From assembly GCA_032622095.1 (NCBI GenBank), contig CP136061.1, positions 132,562,087 through 132,626,086 on the forward strand: a stretch of DNA of 64,000 nucleotides. The letters are read 5' to 3'. A model generated the notes under the pieces. That model was not told the origin of the DNA. It saw nothing but the letters and a program-made list of their open reading frames with translations, and searched no databases. Shown here piece by piece: positions 23,901-33,869 of the stretch. Position 1 is the first letter of the stretch. Every line of letters begins with the position of its first letter. Origin of the DNA: Siphonodentalium dalli. Taxonomy: Eukaryota > Mollusca > Scaphopoda > Gadilida > Siphonodentaliidae. Position numbers and translations under genes: made by a program.

Positions 23901-26900
23901 TCTATTATGTTCCTGCTTACCATGTTATAAGGTCATGTGTGTGAAAGCAATCTAAACCCCAATATATGTTCCTGCTTACCATGATATAAGGTCATGTGTA
24001 TGAAAGCAATCTAAACCCCAATCTATTATGTTCCTGCTTACCATGATATAAGGTCATGTGTGTGAAAGCAATCTAAACCCCAATATATGTTCCTGCTTAC
24101 CATGATATAAGGTCATGTGTGTGAAAGCAATCTAAACCCCAATCTATGTTCCTGCTTACCATGATATAAGGTCATGTGTGTGTGAAAGCAATCTAAACCC
24201 CAATATATGTTCCTGCTTACCATGATATAAGGTCATGTGTGTGTGAAAGCAATCTAAACCCCAATATATTATGTTCCTGCTTACCATGATATAAGGTCAT
24301 GTGTGTGTGAAAGCAATCTAAACCCCAATCTATTATGTTCCTGCTTACCATGATATAAGGTCATGTGTGTGTATGAAAGCAATATAAACCCCAATATATT
24401 ATGTTCCTGCTTACCATGATATAAGGTCATGTGTGTGTGAAAGCAATCTAAACCCCAATCTATTATGTTACTGCTTACCATGATATAAGGTCATGTGTGT
24501 GAAAGCAATCTAAACCCCAATCTATTATGTTCCTGCTTACCATGTTATAAGGTCATGTGTGTGAAAGCAATCTAAACCCCAATCTATTATGTTCCTGCTT
24601 ACCATGATATAAGGTCATGTGTGTGTGAAAGCAATCTAAACCCCAATATATTATGTTCCTGCTTACCATGATATAAGGTCATGTGTGTGTGAAAGCAATC
24701 TAAACCCCAATATATGTTCCTGCTTACCATGATATAAGGTCATGTGTGTGAAAGCAATATAAACCCCAATCTATTATGTTCCTGCTTACCATGATATAAG
24801 GTCATGTGTGTGAAAGCAATCTAAACCCCAATATATGTTCCTGCTTACCATGATATAAGGTAATGTGTATGAAAGCAATCTAAACCCCAATCTATGTTCC
24901 TGCTTACCATGATATAAGGTCATGTGTGTGTATGAAAGCAATCTAAACCCCAATCTATTATGTTCCTGCTTACCATGATATAAGGTCATGTGTGTGAAAG
25001 CAATCTAAACCCCAATCTATGTTCCTGCTTACCATGATATAAGGTCATGTGTGTGTATGAAAGCAATCTAAACCCCAATATATTATGTTCCTGCTTACCA
25101 TGATATAAGGTCATGTGTGTGAAAGCAATCTAAACCCCAATCTATTATGTTCCTGCTTACCATGTTATAAGGTCATGTGTGTGAAAGCAATCTAAACCCC
25201 AATCAATTATGTTCCTGCTTACCATGATATAAGGTCATGTGTGTGTGAAAGCAATCTAAACCCCAATCTATGTTCCTGCTTACCATGATATAAGGTCATG
25301 TGTGTGAGTGAAAGCAATCTAAACCCCAATCTATTATGTTCCTGCTTACCATGATATAAGGTCATGTGTGTGAAAGCAATCTAAACCCCAATCTATTATG
25401 TTCCTGCTTACCATGTTATAAGGTCATGTGTGTGAAAGCAATCTAAACCCCAATCTATTATGTTCCTGCTTACCATGATATAAGGTCATGTGTGTGTGAA
25501 AGCAATCTAAACCCCAATCTATGTTCCTGCTTACCATGATATAAGGTCATGTGTGTGTGTGAAAGCAATCTAAACCCCAATCTATTATGTTCCTGCTTAC
25601 CATGATATAAGGTCATGTGTGTGAAAGCAATCTAAACCCCAATCTATTATGTTCCTGCTTACCATGTTATAAGGTCATGTGTGTGAAAGCAATCTAAACC
25701 CCAATCTATTATGTTCCTGCTTACCATGATATAAGGTGATGTGTGTGTGAAAGCAATCTAAACCCCAATCTATGTTCCTGCTTACCATGATATAAGGTCA
25801 TGTGTGTGAGTGAAAGCAATCTAAACCCCAATCTATTATGTTCCTGCTTACCATGATATAAGGTCATGTGTGTGAAAGCAATCTAAACCCCAATCTATTA
25901 TGTTCCTGCTTACCATGTTATAAGGTCATGTGTGTGAAAGCAATCTAAACCCCAATCTATTATGTTCCTGCTTACCATGATATAAGGTCATGTGTGTGTG
26001 AAAGCAATCTAAACCCCAATCTATTATGTTCCTGCTTACCATGATATAAGGTCATGTGTGTGTGAAAGCAATCTAAACCCCAATCTATGTTCCTGCTTAC
26101 CATGATATAAGGTCACATGTGTATGAAAGCAATCTAAACCCCAATATATTATGTTCCTGCTTACCATGATATAATGTCATGTCTGTGAAAGCAATCTAAA
26201 CCCCAATCTATGTTCCTGCTTACCATCATATAAGGTCATGTGTGTGAAAGCAATATAAACCCCAATATATTATGTTCCTGCTTACCATGATATAAGGTCA
26301 TGTGTGTGAAAGCAATCTAAACCCCAATATATGTTCCTGCTTACCATGATATAAGGTCACGTGTGTATGAAAGCAATCTAAACCCCAATATATTATGTTC
26401 CTGCTTACCATGATATAAGGTCATGTGTGTGAAAGCAATCTAAACCCCAATCTATGTTCCTGCTTACCATGATATAAGGTCATGTGTGTGAAAGCAATAT
26501 AAACCCCAATCTATGTTCCTGCTTACAATGATATAAGGTGATGTGTGTGTGAAAGCAATCTAAACCTCAATATATGTTCCTGCTTACCATGATATAAGGT
26601 CATGTGTGTGTATGAAAGCAATCTAAACCCCAATATATTATGTTCCTGCTTACCATGATATAAGGTCATGTGTGTGTGAAAGCAATCTAAACCCCAATAT
26701 ATTATGTTCCTGCTTACCATGTTATAAGGTCATGTGTGTGAAAGCAATATAAACCCCAATCTATGTTCCTGCTTACCATGATATAAGGTCATGTGTGTGT
26801 GAAAGCAATCTAAACCCCAATCTATTATGTTCCTGCTTACCATGATATAAGGTCATGTGTGTGTGAAAGCAATCTAAACCCCAATATATGTTCCTGCTTA

Positions 26901-29900
26901 CCATGATATAAGGTCACGTGTGTATGAAAGCAATCTAAACCCCAATATATTATGTTCCTGCTTACCATGATATAATGTCATGTCTGTGAAAGCAATCTAA
27001 ACCCCAATCTATGTTCCTGCTTACCATGATATAAGGTCATGTGTGTGAAAGCAATATAAACCCCAATATATTATGTTCCTGCTTACCATGATATAAGGTC
27101 ATGTGTGTGAAAGCAATCTAAACCCCAATATATGTTCCTGCTTACCATGATATAAGGTCACGTGTGTATGAAAGCAATCTAAACCCCAATATATTATGTT
27201 CCTGCTTACCATGATATAAGGTCATGTGTGTGAAAGCAATCTAAACCCCAATCTATGTTCCTGCTTACCATGATATAAGGTCATGTGTGTGAAAGCAATA
27301 TAAACCCCAATCTATGTTCCTGCTTACAATGATATAAGGTCATGTGTGTGAAAGCAATCTAAACCCCAATCTATGTTCCTGCTTACCATGATATAAGGTC
27401 ATGTGTGTGAAAGCAATATAAACCCCAATCTATGTTCCTGCTTACCATGATATAAGGTCATGTGTGTGAAAGCAATCTAAACCCCAATCTATGTTCCTGC
27501 TTACCATGTTATAAGGTCATGTGTGTGAAAGCAATCTAAACCCCAATCTATGTTCCTGCTTACCATGTTATAAGGTCATGTGTGTGAAAGCAATCTAAAC
27601 CCCAATATATTATGTTCCTGCTTACCATGATATAAGGTCATGTGTGTATGAAAGCAATATAAACCCCAATCTATTATGTTCCTGCTTACCATGATATAAG
27701 GTCATGTGTGTGAAAGCAATCTAAACCCCAATCTATGTTCCTGCTCACCATGATATAAGGTCATGTGTATGAAAGCAATCTAAACCCCAATCTATTATGT
27801 TCCTGCTTACCATGTTATAAGGTCATGTGTGTGAAAGCAATCTAAACCCCAATATATGTTCCTGCTTACCATGATATAAGGTCATGTGTATGAAAGCAAT
27901 CTAAACCCCAATCTATTATGTTCCTGCTTACCATGATATAAGGTCATGTGTGTGAAAGCAATCTAAACCCCAATATATGTTCCTGCTTACCATGATATAA
28001 GGTCATGTGTGTGAAAGCAATCTAAACCCCAATCTATGTTCCTGCTTACCATGATATAAGGTCATGTGTGTATGAAAGCAATCTAAACCCCAATCTATGT
28101 TCCTGCTTACCATGATATAAGGTCATGTGTGTGTGAAAGCAATCTAAACCCCAATCTATGTTCCTGCTTACCATGATATAAGGTCATGTGTGTGTGAAAG
28201 CAATCTAAACCCCAATATATTATGTTCCTGCTTACCATGTTATAAGGTCATGTGTGTATGAAAGCAATCTAAACCCCAATCTATTATGTTCCTGCTTACC
28301 ATGTTATAAGGTCATGTGTGTGTGAAAGCAATCTAAACCCCAATCTATTATGTTCCTGCTTACCATGTTATAAGGTCATGTGTGTATGAAAGCAATCTAA
28401 ACCCCAATCTATTATGTTCCTGCTTACCATGATATAAGGTCATGTGTGTGTGAAAGCAATCTAAACCCCAATCTATTATGTTCCTGCTTACCATGTTTGC
28501 ATGGCTCATCCTCGGTCTCCTCAAACACGAATGGTCCGTAATAAAACTCATCTTTGCTCAGCCGATCATCTCCTGCAATTCATAGTTGTTTGAATTGAAA
28601 ATTGAGTCATATAAATTCGAATGTGCATTATGATTAACTATGGTGGTTTAACTACACCACAACATTTTAATTTTCAAATTGAATTAAAAAAATTGTAAGC
28701 TCAGAGCTTAAGCAGAAATATTATACTATCTCTGCATTAAGTGTTACCATATCATCAGGTTATTATACAAATTACCCAGTTGTAGCTAGGATTTCAAATT
28801 TCTAAATACATCCACCCACTTTTTGGCTTACCAAATTTCCAAGTCAGGTCAATTGCATTTTCAGTACAACCCTTGGATATTCCAATCTTTCATCAGATAC
28901 TTATGCTAAAAAAAATCGAAAGCTGGTGGTGTTGTGTGTCTAAAATTGATAAAATGTATGACAACCTATTTATCACTGAATTTTAAACTTTAAAATAGCA
29001 TATGTTCTCGGGGAAAAATTCTAACTTTGATTTGTATATGAAAGTTTATTGCATATATGGTGATGGTGGTTATTGTGCCTATAAAACTCACCGTCAACAT
29101 CAGCCTCCTTATAAGCTTCTGTTACATCTTCGATTTTCTCACCCAAAGTACCAAGGAATTCATCAATGGAGATGAATTCGTCCTCGTCAATGTCGTAGAA
29201 ATCAAAACCCTGAGGTAATGGAGTCAGATGTCCAACTTCGTTCTGAAATTGGAGATGCTTGTTATGTACAGACCTCAAAATATGGTGCTGGTCATTTGCA
29301 GAATGAGGTCACCAGAGGGTGAATTTAGAATGTATATATATAAATAAGATCAGATTTAATGCAAAATAAACCCAATGGGCAGTTGCACATATAATTAATA
29401 CAATATATCAACATAAAGAATAATTTAACATGAGTAATCACGTACTATATGCATATACGTTCTCGTGAATTTACTTTAAAAAAATCTCACGTGTATTTGC
29501 TAACTTTTGTTAGATATATGTATATTGTCTCGAATGGTGAAACAGTAGTTATCCCTTAGGAAATTTTCAGATAATAAGTTCAACAAACAACCGGAACTTA
29601 TTATCTGAACATTTCCAACCATTTATAGATAGGATTATTTTTGCCTATCGTCTGTTCATATATCACTGAATATCCCTCCATATGTACAATATATCAATCC
29701 AATATATTCTTTTACAACTCAATGATGGGAGAATCCATTAGTAAAGCAAGGGTTAAGCTGCGCGGAAAGCTTTGTTGTGGTAACACTTACATTCATAGCG
29801 TCCCTCCTCTTGCGCCCACAGAGCTTCTTGCACGGGAATTTGCACACCAGTTTCCCGATACCTCCAGTGATAACCCTTTCACATACTCTGGGACAAACCG

Positions 29901-30051
29901 TCTTGCAAACTGGTTTCAAAACTCTGCCGACTACTCGCAAAATCTTCCGTCCTCTAATTCTTATCCTGATCCGTGGCCAGCCTTCTGTGTCTTCGGGAAA
30001 CAAGATCGCAACCAAAAGTGTGCAAATAATAACGGAAGCCCCGAGTTTCAT
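17885..30051 (-). CDS. Secreted cationic cysteine-rich peptide precursor with EF-hand propiece (mytimycin-like architecture), four coding exons
   Basis: CDS is 30051-29791, 29242-29092, 28572-28492 and 17967-17885: 261+151+81+83 = 576 nt, 191 codons plus stop, with phases 0, 1 and 1 matching at every junction. Residues 1-23/24 form a signal peptide (hydrophobic core at 7-18). Residues 24-79 are basic (16 Arg/Lys, one Glu): an alternating Arg-Ile run at 27-33, then six Cys (49, 53, 57, 70, 74, 78) spaced x3, x3, x12, x3, x3. Gly79 then R80-K-R-R83 is a furin-like site that could also leave a C-terminal amide. Residues 104-115 and 135-146 are EF-hand loops with Asp at positions 1, 3 and 5 and Glu at 12. 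The tail (147-191) is acidic. Signal, cationic Cys-rich peptide, then an acidic EF-hand extension is the known layout of mussel mytimycin, but the Cys pattern differs, so the mature peptide is a different type. Antimicrobial or cytolytic activity is inferred. Cys162 is unpaired. Confidence 0.85.
18050..18303. mobile_element. Family C-like MITE (CATGAC variant), in intron 3
   Basis: Ends GTAACCCTTTCATGACCGGA and TCCAGTCATGAAAGGGTTAA. Two hairpins of the CATATATAAGAGAATGCA type are inside. The first T of the left TTAA is mutated. Confidence 0.75.
18766..19186. mobile_element. Family A MITE, long form, within intron 3
   Basis: Begins CAAGATAGTGTGTCTGTCATT and ends AGACACACTATTTCAAGGCTT. Hairpins lie at about 18796-18893 and 19072-19165, with the same spacer as the 13.3 kb copy. 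Confidence 0.8.
19316..19385. mobile_element. Family A MITE, left-end fragment
   Basis: AGCCTTGAAATAGTGTGTCTG followed by the first hairpin arm, then unrelated sequence. A still shorter fragment (GCAGAATGAGGTCACCAGAG) is at 29298-29325, next to exon 2 of the peptide gene. Confidence 0.7.
19760..28492. repeat. Large minisatellite array, about 140 units of 59-65 bp, filling most of intron 3 of the peptide gene
   Basis: Plus-strand unit: a GATATAAGGTCATGTGTG segment, then AAAGCAATCTAAACCCC, then AATCTATGTTCCTGC and TTACCAT. Variation is mostly in the TG dinucleotide run (2-4 repeats), an ATT insertion before ATGTTCC, CTA/ATA in the middle, GTCATG/GTAATG/GTCACG, and CATGATAT/CATGTTAT. The array starts without transition at 19760 and ends exactly at the exon 3 donor. 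On the minus strand each unit reads CATG/GTAAGCAGGAAC, identical to the real donor. Blocks of units recur as larger duplications. Confidence 0.97.
28491..28499 (-). promoter_or_regulatory. Functional 5' splice site of exon 3 (template of the array motif)
   Basis: ATG/GTAAGCAGG on the minus strand. The same string occurs in nearly every unit of the array. In units of the CATGTTAT variant, the three upstream bases (AAC) also match the true donor. Confidence 0.7.
28492..28572 (-). CDS. Exon 3: second EF-hand completed, acidic linker; donor abuts the minisatellite
   Basis: Acceptor is ATTGCAG/GAGATG (exon starts 28572); donor is ACATG/GTAAGC (exon ends 28492), phase 1 at both ends. It completes the loop at residues 135-146 (Asp 1, 3 and 5; Leu 8; Ser 9; Glu 12) and adds an acidic stretch containing Cys162. 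The donor is the first of the roughly 140 near-identical copies in the downstream array. The 3' end of this exon (CATG) is itself part of the repeat unit. Confidence 0.85.
29092..29242 (-). CDS. Exon 2: first EF-hand loop and first part of the second
   Basis: Acceptor is TTTCAG/AACG (exon starts 29242); donor is GACG/GTGAGT (exon ends 29092), phase 1. It encodes 50 residues plus one base. The loop at residues 104-115 has Asp at 1, 3 and 5, Ile at 8, Ser at 9 and Glu at 12, a canonical calcium-binding loop. Sixteen acidic residues against two Lys make it a plausible neutraliser of the basic peptide. Intron 1 is 548 bp and intron 2 is 519 bp. Confidence 0.85.
29566..29609. repeat. 16-bp perfect hairpin in intron 1 of the peptide gene
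   Basis: Arms TTCAGATAATAAGTTC and its reverse complement enclose a 12-nt loop. A related, less perfect hairpin lies at 30228-30295 upstream of the start codon, and a single arm lies near 16545-16560. It appears to be a small dispersed foldback sequence. Confidence 0.75.
29791..30051 (-). CDS. Exon 1 of the peptide precursor: signal peptide and complete mature peptide
   Basis: Codes for residues 1-87. The chosen ATG (30051-30049) is followed directly by a signal-peptide core. In-frame ATGs upstream at 30120 and 30078 would bury that signal behind a polar leader. A good acceptor-like sequence (pyrimidine-rich, ending CAG at 30060) lies 8 nt upstream of the ATG, so a 5' UTR intron is possible and would exclude the upstream ATGs. 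The donor is AAT/GTAAGT at 29791/29790, phase 0. The whole mature peptide and its RKRR processing site sit in this exon, and the propiece is in exons 2-4. Confidence 0.85.
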
Positions 30052-30300
30052 CTTGCGTTCTGAAAGCGAAAGATACATGTATGTTATTAATCCCTTTGTA
30101 TACGAAATGTATTCTCCCATTTAGTCATAAAAAGTATTCAAAGGAAGCGTCTATAATTATTCTGGAGGAGAAAAATAAGAAGAAGACGATACAATACAAG
30201 TGCTGAAGAAGTCCTATTCATTGGTGGGAAATGTTCAGATAATAAAGGTCAACATAATGGTCGTTTGTTGAACTTATATTTTATCTGAGCATTCCCCAAG
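30052..30300 (-). promoter_or_regulatory. 5' flank of the peptide gene with a possible 5' UTR splice acceptor
   Basis: On the minus strand the sequence just before the ATG reads CTTTCGCTTTCAG/AACGCAAG, an acceptor-like site. Further upstream, 30176-30245 resembles 35846-35925, where a TATATA-like string is present. This suggests that the core promoter and first exon lie around 30130-30250. The transcription start cannot be placed from sequence alone. Confidence 0.4.
30228..30295. repeat. Imperfect hairpin upstream of the peptide gene, same family as 29566-29609
   Basis: Contains GTTCAGATAATAAAGGTCAA and, in inverted form, TTGAACTTATATTTTATCTG. The two copies bracket exon 1. Confidence 0.55.
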
Positions 30301-30724
30301 GGGTAATTATTTGCCAATGAGTATTTAGCATAGAAAGGGTTAAAGATGAATTTATGGTTTCATACCCCAGTTACAACAACAACGACATGCATAACCTAAT
30401 GTAACACTTATTTAATTTAACGACTAACCGAAATGATATTTTCCTATACTATAACGTTGTTAAATGTTAAAATGGTTACAAATGGTCAGGTTGAAAATGG
30501 TCGGGTTGGTGTCTATGGGCTCTTGGATGCTTTCGATGTCTTCATTGTCACGTATTCCAATCCAGAATAACAGTCCAGATCGGGACTCCTCCGTTCCTCT
30601 AAAAACGTGTAGTGAATGAAGATCTTGTCTGAAGGCCACTATTCACCCGATCCGTACGATGTTACAGGCTACCACGGGAAATCTGTTTTAAAAGTTAGGT
30701 CCGGGCAGCGCTGTAACAAGATCT

Positions 30725-31300
30725 GATCTTTCTAGCTTTAAAGGCACGGGCGGCGTTCGTTGCAGAAATATTCATATTTGTTCAAATCGCCACCAACAGA
30801 AGAATATTAAAATATATATAGTTTTGTTCATATGTCAAACATAATCAACGCGTAAATAGTATATTGTCGTCAAGACGTACGATGGTATACACAAACAAGA
30901 GCCTGCTCGTGTTACAGAAGTTTTACTTCTGTATAAAAAACTCAGCGCAATTCTATTGGTCAATCGCACACAAATGATATAAACGCTCTTTATTATTTCC
31001 ATATCAAGAAACCAGTAACAAAATAACGCTCTTTATGTTTACCATATCCGGATCTAAACAAAAGCCAGGAAACGTAACTTGTTTTGCTTTTGTGTACATA
31101 ACAAAGGGAAAAAAATTGATAATAACATACAGTTTATGCCATATTTCTGATTGGTATAAGAACACAGTATGTCTATATTTTACTATTCTTTCTGTTTATG
31201 GCGGTTTTTGACGGAGTTGAATATTTTAACAGCATACCCACCGCCAACGCCGCCCATATCTTTAAAATCATTTCTTCAGAAGAAAAAAACGCTCTTTAAA
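30725..31300. repeat. Two copies of the 6.7 kb repeat in opposite orientation
   Basis: 30725-30900 is direct and 30960-31265 is inverted relative to 6685-6980, forming a large imperfect foldback. Both sit upstream of the peptide gene (in its transcriptional sense). Confidence 0.65.
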
Positions 31301-31434
31301 ATCACTTCTTCGGGGGGGGGACGCTTTTAATAATCACTTTAAAATGTTAACAATATTAGTGTTGCCAGCAGACGGATATCGGATCTCAAGCTATGAAGGT
31401 CAGACTCGTGTTAGTGCTGTCAGGGCCTAACATT

Positions 31435-31832
31435 TTAACCCTTTACTCAACAGAACGGCCCTGTGCCAATGCATTCTCTTATATATGCGAGTCGACCATA
31501 GGTCGCCTCGCATATATAAGAGAATGCATTGGCTTAACACATTAAAAATTATAAAATTGTTAAAGAATGTAAGAAAAAATTGTAAAAAGTGTTAAAAAAA
31601 GATTTGTTTTAGGCCAATGCATTCTCTTATATATGCGAGGCGACCTATGGTCGACTCGCATATAAGAGAATGCATTGGCACAGAGCATAACTGTAACTAT
31701 CACAATGTGGTCAAGGAGCCGGTTCCAATGATATCCATATTTGTATGGTTCTATTGAGACAGACCGAAGATATTTTAGGCTGTTGAAGCTTTATTTGGCC
31801 GGTTTTGGCCGGTTTGTTGGGTAAAGGGTTAA
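31435..31832. mobile_element. TTAA-bounded MITE, family C, inverted relative to 17001-17400
   Basis: 398 bp, TTAACCCTTTACTCAACAG to TGTTGGGTAAAGGGTTAA, with the same two palindromes and spacer in reverse complement. High similarity over the full length suggests recent mobility. Confidence 0.85.
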
Positions 31833-31849
31833 ACAGGTTTACGCTGGTA

Positions 31850-32540
31850 TAGCGCATATTATTAGGAACAGTGTGCACTGTCGGTACGAACTGCGTGATG
31901 GTATTCACATTTTTATAATAATTCTAAGCTAAAAGCGTGTTATTTTATACAACATACACTGGAATCTTAAAGATGGGCTATCCCTTCATGACAACACTTT
32001 CTGCAACAACAACACCACCACCAACAACAACAGATATAGGAAACTCGTTTGGAAGTTACATTAACACTGATCATCATCATCATCATCAATCTACAGGACA
32101 AGTCATTTGACTGTTCGTCCCGGTAACAATTACATAATATTTAGTGACAATTTAACAAATAGCAGCTCGTCTGATCACCAGATAATTAAGAGTCTTTAAA
32201 TTGTTTGATGTTCTCAAACAAACTCAAGAGAAACATATTTGGTGTTACAAATATATCACATACAAGTGTTTTAAAAGATAAATTTTCAATCAAAATGTAG
32301 TAATGTTAAAAAAAAATAGCTTCGTAACCTGTCCTGATTCACAAAATACAATTCAGTTAAAAATTAATTTCTTAGTGACAGAAGCTCCAATTGACTGGTT
32401 TCTCCGATCGACTCTTAATTATTATTTTACACCCCCGAATCTATACAAACAGTTCAGGGAAGAGATACAGCATCTTTAGCAATGGAAGCGGACATTCTAA
32501 TGGAGGATTTTACGGCAGCTGAGAGAATGCAGGGCGGTCT
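31850..32540. other. No gene seen; low-complexity triplets
   Basis: ACAACAACAACACCACCACC at about 32002-32030 and a CAT repeat at 32073-32087. Probably flank or lead-in of the chimeric relic. Confidence 0.5.
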
Positions 32541-32994
32541 TTTGGCGATGAATACATGAAGAAATCGAAACATATAGCAAAAGCGACAATCTATCGAAAA
32601 AAGAAAGAATATAAAGTGCGGAGATGGAAGAGAAAGATCCAGACAGCGAAGAATAACATGACAAAGAAAGCCCGGCTTGAGTATGGTCCCGATGCAACCG
32701 AGGAGACGAGTGACATAGTTCCTGAACAGCTTGAAGAGAAGGTCAAATATTTTTTATGAAAAGGAAGTGAATGTATCAGAAACAATCTTGAAGCATATCG
32801 AAAATAATACCAAGGATCAGTCTCTCAGTGGGTACTGGATAGATGAAAGAAAAAAAGGATAACAGCTTCAAACTTTGCTGCAGTGTTGAAAAGAAGACCA
32901 ACAACAAAAGTGGTAAAATTAGTAGAAAGGCTCCTGTATTCAACCTTCACTGGGACACGCCTCACCAGAAGAGATCTGAAACCCTCAACGCCCA
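32540..32994 (+). pseudogene. YqaJ-type viral recombinase/exonuclease domain protein, broken N-terminal fragment
   Basis: A Lys/Arg-rich stretch starting near 32556 leads to a YGPDA motif, then (after a frameshift near 32750) to a QSLSGYW-DER segment and (after a second shift in an A run near 32855) to RITASNF and a KRRP...KLVERLLY segment. This order matches the start of YqaJ-family proteins that are abundant in bivalve genomes. The catalytic core is missing because the sequence switches to LINE sequence near 32995. Two frameshifts make it non-functional. The family call is from remembered motif patterns. Confidence 0.6.
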
Positions 32995-33715
32995 GTTATA
33001 TGGTGTATGGGGAATTGGGAAGACAACCATTACATGTGAAAATCAAATTTCGAATAGTGAAATTCTGGATTAAATTATTAACAGGTAAATGTAATCGATT
33101 GAGCAGTCAATTATACGATTTAATGTATTCACTTTCAGATGAAAAAATACATGAATTTTCATGGCTTAAATCGCTCCGAGCAATTTTAGATAATACTGGT
33201 TTATCATATGTCTGGTTATACCAAAGAAACGGTTTAGACGATAAACACGTAGAATCCACGTTAAAGCGAAAGCTGAGCGACCAATTTAGACAAGAATGGT
33301 ACGCCTCGATGGAATCATCGTCAAATGGTCGTGCCTATAAACTTATAAAAGATAAATTTACAATGGAAAATTATCTAGGCTCATTGAACCACAAAGATAT
33401 TTATACATTAGCAAGGTTTAGAACCGCGAATCATTTCCTGCCAGTGGAAATTGGTCGTTGGAACAACACATCGTATGTTAATCGGAAATGCACTTTTGTA
33501 CGAAGAAAGTCACTGGGAATGAATACCATGTTATTTTTGAATGCGAGTTTTTTGCCCGTGAAAGACATCTTTATTTACCAAAATCATATGTCAGAAATCA
33601 CAATGAAAAGAAATTCAAAATTCTGTTAGCTAATAGTAAGACACATATTATGAGAAAGTTATGCAAGTTTATCCGACTTATTAATGAAACTGCAAACTGC
33701 TCTCCTGGATAACTT
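32995..33715 (+). pseudogene. Non-LTR retrotransposon (LINE) ORF2 C-terminal fragment, frameshifted
   Basis: From a VYGELGR segment onward the translation resembles the region after the reverse transcriptase in metazoan LINEs: RIVKFW, WLKSLRAIL, then RFRTANHFLPVE-GRW and a closing CTFC...NEYHVIFEC knuckle. The reading frame moves between about 33480 and 33510, so the knuckle is in another frame (33488-33712). The reverse transcriptase itself is absent. The 3' end lies near 33860 after GAATAAAGACTTACTTTAAG. Confidence 0.75.
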
Positions 33716-33869
33716 ATTGCACTCCACGTCACTTTCTTTTCTATTTCAAAACTATTGTTGCGTACTGACCGTTATACTTATGATTATATATATTCTAATA
33801 CCATTACATGTATATATCACTTACGTATGTACAATGGTGAATGAATAAAGACTTACTTTAAGAAGTTGG

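Noticed and set aside
19760-28492. CRISPR-like array
   Set aside because: There are no unique spacers; whole units repeat with point and dinucleotide variation, and the setting is a eukaryotic intron.
19789-28551. Numerous 63-85-codon minus-strand frames reading MTLYHGKQEH / MVSRNI
   Set aside because: They are translations of the minisatellite unit in successive frames. Length variation between units shifts frame, and no selection on coding is evident.
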